NCBI GenBank assembly: GCA_013396755.1
Contig: VWZF01000306.1
Coordinates: 206,635 to 270,634 of the forward strand
DNA: 64,000 bases
From: Sclerurus mexicanus
Taxonomy: Eukaryota; Chordata; Aves; Passeriformes; Furnariidae
Direction of reading: 5' to 3'
Below the pieces are notes generated by a model. It saw nothing but the letters and a program-made list of their open reading frames with translations, was not told the DNA's origin and searched no databases. The position numbers and the translations under genes were made by a program. Positions 62,067-64,000 of this stretch are shown here, in pieces. The number at the start of each line of letters is the position of its first letter. Within the stretch, counting starts at the first letter, position 1.

Positions 62067-62336
62067 ATTCTATGTAATCTTGAATGATGGCCCTTTCAAG
62101 TCGTTCACAGGAGCTGCACTAGGTTACCCACCAAGGGAGAAACTTCTCCAAACGTGGATTTCTAGGTTGGGAAGACCACGGGCTGAACCAAACCATCAGC
62201 TCTGGCTGCACAGGGAGTCCCAGGCACTCGCAGCGAGGTAGAGGGAGGGTTGAAGTTCACAGTAGAAGCTGTGCATGGCTGGCACTGCCAAGTGTCCAAG
62301 AGGTGTCTGGGCTGGAATCCATCCATCCCTCCATCC

Positions 62337-62498
62337 CTAGAGGCCTGTGTGCTGCTGGATCCAGTCTCGCAGGCTGGTGAGCCGGCTGTACACTCCAGGC
62401 TTGTTCCTCTGGGCACAGCCATCGCCCCAGCTCACCACTCCGGCCAGGAACATCCGACTGCTGGGCTCCACGCTGACCAGGGGGCCTCCAGAGTCCCC
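62337..62498 (-). CDS. ST14: ST14 last exon: catalytic Ser and C terminus
   Basis: 162 nt including the stop. After GTGTGCAG it reads [52 protein letters not shown] and TAG (62339-62337). The catalytic Ser is at 62490-62492. The C-terminal helix replaces human ENTGV with QHTGL, an ordinary divergence. Confidence 0.95.
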   Translation of the reverse strand, partial: GDSGGPLVSVEPSSRMFLAGVVSWGDGCAQRNKPGVYSRLTSLRDWIQQHTGL

Positions 62499-63977
62499 CT
62501 GCACACAAACACACAGCAGCGTGAGCATCAACTCCCCTGCGTGGTGCTCGTGCAAAGGGTTGGAGTCAAAACCGAGTGAAAAATAACCCAGCAAGAACTC
62601 AAAACCGGTTCTAAGTCAGCGTGATTTCTTGGCTATTCCCTGAAACAAGTATATAAGTCTGGCAGGACAAAGAGATGTAAAATCAAGCAGCCTGCCTTGC
62701 AAACTAACAGCAGCAAGAAGCTGGGGTGGGGTTGTATCTCCTACCTGAGCCTAAGTCCTGCAGTGTTTGAGACTCTTTAAAACTGACTCGTTCATTGACA
62801 CAACCTGCTGCTGAAACCCTTTCCAATCCGGCCCTTGTCTGAATCCAGGAGGATTCACACAGATCTTTTGTAGCTTAATATAAGTGCCCCTGCCTAATAA
62901 CCAGCAAAGAGCACCAAGCCCAGGTGCTGCCCTACCTGGCAGGCGTCCACACCCCCGGTGAGGATCCCCACACACATCATGCGTGGCGTCAGCTGGTCTG
63001 TCAGCAGCTGGTTACACACAGTCTGGTTGATGAGCCTGATCTCTGCCTTCTGCAGGATGGAGGCTCCAGTGCCTGCAAGGGTGAGTGAAAACACACGTTT
63101 TTGAAGCAGCTCCCACTCAAGAAACACAAAAATCATCGAATCACGGAGTGGTTTGGAAGGGATATTAAAGCTCATCCCATGGGCAGGGACATCTCCCACT
63201 AGCCCAGGTTGCTCCAAGCCCTATCCAACACTTCCAGGGGTGGGGCGGCCACAGTTTCTCTGGGAAAACTATACAAAAGACATCAAGATATGGGAAAACT
63301 ATACAGAAGACATCAAGACATGGGAAAACTACACAAAACACATCACCACCCCCCCAGATCCCCCCTCCAGCATTCACCTCCCTCCGCGGTCGCCCCCCAG
63401 CCAGTGACCCACAGGTCCTTGCCCACGGGGAAGTTGTGGGTGGCATCGGGCAGGCAGATGGGCTGCACCACGGCCGAGAAGGTGGCAGGGCTCTGCAGCT
63501 CCAGCACGGCGATGTCGTAGTCGTAGGTGTAGTCGTTGAACAAGGGGTGGGAGATGATGCGCTTGACCCTGCGGGTCTGCACGTTGGGGCCGCTGCGGTC
63601 ACCCTGGTCAGTCAGGCCCAGGTAGGCTGTCCACAGGCTGGGGTCTGAGTACCTGCCCGGGGCACAGGGCACGGGGTGAGGGTCTGTCCCACAGCCCACC
63701 ACCTCGGAGAGTTTCCCTGAGAACCAACTCTCAAAACCGGCGTTTTTGTCCTCCAACGCCTGAAGAGGGATGGCTCCAGCCGTGCCCTACCTGATGCCCT
63801 GCAGGGGCAGGAAGCAGTGGGCTGCCGACACCAGCCAGCTCTCGGAGATCAGCGAGGCCCCGCAGATGTGGCCCTGGCCCTTGACGTGCAGGCTGACCTG
63901 CCACGGCCACTCGCCCACGTCCGAGTTCTGCCCGCCAACGATGCGCGACTTGCGCACGTAGGAGCGGGTCCCGCAGT
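62337..63977 (-). CDS. ST14: ST14 (matriptase), last four coding exons, catalytic domain; 5' part outside the window
   Basis: Exons 63977-63791, 63652-63378, 63072-62936 and 62498-62337 join in phase and encode the entire S1 (trypsin-like) domain. It begins [16 protein letters not shown], where cleavage after Arg would activate the zymogen and the preceding Cys would tether the domain to the stem. Catalytic residues are intact: His in SAAHC (codon 63817-63819), Asp in YDIAV (63514-63516) and Ser in GDSGG (62490-62492). An Asp six residues before that Ser (62945-62947) gives trypsin-like Arg/Lys specificity. Matriptase is a cell-surface type II transmembrane protease of epithelia that activates HGF, urokinase and prostasin and is inhibited by HAI-1. 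Its SEA, CUB and LDL-receptor class A domains would be encoded to the right, beyond 64000. The end, [17 protein letters not shown], is diagnostic. The human activation site is R|VVGG, so this Ile differs. Other matriptase-family proteases are less likely given the ZBTB44 neighbour. Confidence 0.93.
62499..62935 (-). other. ST14: ST14 intron before the last exon
   Basis: A 437-bp intron between the S1-pocket exon and the catalytic-Ser exon. Donor CCAG|GTAGGG and acceptor TGTGTGCAG are consensus-like. No repeat or RNA feature is recognised. Confidence 0.9.
62936..63072 (-). CDS. ST14: ST14 exon: S1-pocket Asp
   Basis: 137 nt, the usual size of this serine-protease exon. On the - strand CTTGCAG|GCACTGGA leads into [19 protein letters not shown], then [20 protein letters not shown], ending at a codon boundary before GTAGGG. 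The Asp of VDACQ defines trypsin-like specificity. NQT is a potential N-glycosylation site shared with human matriptase. Confidence 0.95.
63130..63262 (-). mobile_element. CR1 3'-end fragment in an ST14 intron
   Basis: ATCATCGAATCACGGAGTGG, TTTGGAAGGGATATTAAAGC, CCCATGGGCAGGGACATCTC, CAGGTTGCTCCAAGCCCTAT, CACTTCCAGGGGTGGGG and CACAGTTTCTCTGGGA are the reverse complement of the CR1 3' end, including the terminal octamer region. It has the same orientation as ST14, so it is in sense with the transcript. Confidence 0.88.
63261..63347. repeat. 30-bp tandem repeat, about 2.9 copies
   Basis: Units beginning TGGGAAAACTATACAAAAGA start at 63261, 63291 and 63321, an exact 30-bp period with one to four differences. 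The first unit's opening TGGGAA is shared with the CR1 motif TTCTCTGGGCAA, so the array starts at the CR1 truncation point. It ends 30 bp from the exon boundary. Confidence 0.9.
63378..63652 (-). CDS. ST14: ST14 exon: catalytic Asp
   Basis: 275 nt, from a GGGCAG acceptor to GAGGGAG|GTGAAT. It reads [16 protein letters not shown], then [20 protein letters not shown] containing the catalytic Asp, then [19 protein letters not shown] and [10 protein letters not shown]. The hallmark RIISHP..ND..YDIA and VTGWG segments follow human matriptase closely. Confidence 0.95.
63653..63790 (-). other. ST14: ST14 intron, 138 bp, between His and Asp exons
   Basis: A very short intron, common in bird genomes. 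Donor CAG|GTAGGG and acceptor GGGCAG|GTAC. The exon begins with GT, so the acceptor region reads CAGGTACT, which could also pass as a donor-like motif; the reading frame fixes the boundary. Confidence 0.88.
63791..63977 (-). CDS. ST14: ST14 exon: activation site and catalytic His
   Basis: 187 nt. On the - strand the acceptor is TTCCCCCAG and the donor GCATCAG|GTAGGG. It starts with the last two bases of an Asp codon, then [32 protein letters not shown] and [12 protein letters not shown], and ends two bases into an Arg codon. The catalytic His and its Cys partner are both present. Confidence 0.94.
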
Positions 63978-64000
63978 CTGGGGGAACAAGGACAGGGCTT

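Larger units (their letters stand above)
61360..62336 (-). other. ST14: ST14 3' untranslated region (extent inferred)
   Basis: Downstream of the TAG codon on the - strand there are two canonical AATAAA hexamers, at 62061-62066 (about 270 nt after the stop) and 61377-61382 (about 955 nt). The distal one is followed on the - strand by GT-rich sequence (TACTGTGCCTCTGTGGTTCT), the usual downstream element. I therefore place the end near 61360. Reading frames inside this stretch are not supported as genes. Confidence 0.55.
63073..63377 (-). other. ST14: Short ST14 intron, mostly CR1 fragment plus a 30-bp tandem array
   Basis: A 305-bp intron between the catalytic-Asp exon and the next. Bases 63130-63347, about 70 percent of it, are a truncated CR1 copy and the tandem array grown at its end. 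Donor (GTGAAT) and acceptor (CCCTTGCAG) remain intact. Confidence 0.9.

Noticed and set aside
1..64000. tRNA, rRNA or snRNA genes
   Set aside because: No cloverleaf with A and B boxes, rRNA segment or snRNA core was recognised by eye; a covariance-model search was not possible.

Overview
The window is vertebrate genomic DNA, almost certainly from a bird. Coding sequence is split into exons with GT/AG introns. The recognisable interspersed repeats are CR1-type LINE fragments, the dominant avian family. The CR1 3' portions (GTTGGAAGGGACC..., CCTTGTCCTGTCA...CCAGG) resemble songbird variants more than chicken ones; that refinement is from memory and weaker. No bacterial, phage or plasmid features are present.

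Two protein-coding genes can be supported, and they converge. (1) ZBTB44, a BTB/POZ and C2H2 zinc-finger nuclear protein, lies on the + strand. Five coding exons (16138-17155, 20584-20668, 24909-25072, 27357-27657, 29710-29992) join in phase to a 616-residue protein. A long, AT-rich 3' UTR follows, to about 34.85 kb. Positions 1-16085 look like its promoter-proximal CpG-rich edge and/or first intron. (2) ST14 (matriptase), a type II transmembrane serine protease, is on the - strand at the right edge. Its last four coding exons (63791-63977, 63378-63652, 62936-63072, 62337-62498) encode the complete trypsin-like catalytic domain with an intact His/Asp/Ser triad. The stem domains lie outside the window. 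The human locus has the same tail-to-tail ZBTB44/ST14 neighbours, which supports both assignments.

Layout: 1-150 CpG-rich; 161-700 a G-rich 44-bp minisatellite; about 0.7-16 kb intronic or upstream sequence with two CR1 copies; 16.1-34.85 kb ZBTB44 exons, introns and 3' UTR; about 34.85-61.36 kb intergenic, in which I find no gene. The intergenic part holds CR1 fragments, 21-bp and 23-bp minisatellites and microsatellites, and becomes visibly more GC-rich to the right. From 61.36 kb to the end is ST14 (3' UTR, then exons).

I did not find a new multi-gene system. The points most worth checking are regulatory or structural: an internal alternative donor in the last ZBTB44 exon, an in-frame upstream ATG, tandem repeats beside splice sites (a 67-68-bp duplication before a zinc-finger exon, and a CR1-seeded 30-bp array in a short ST14 intron), a G-rich array near the presumed promoter, and AT-rich blocks that could be conserved non-coding elements.
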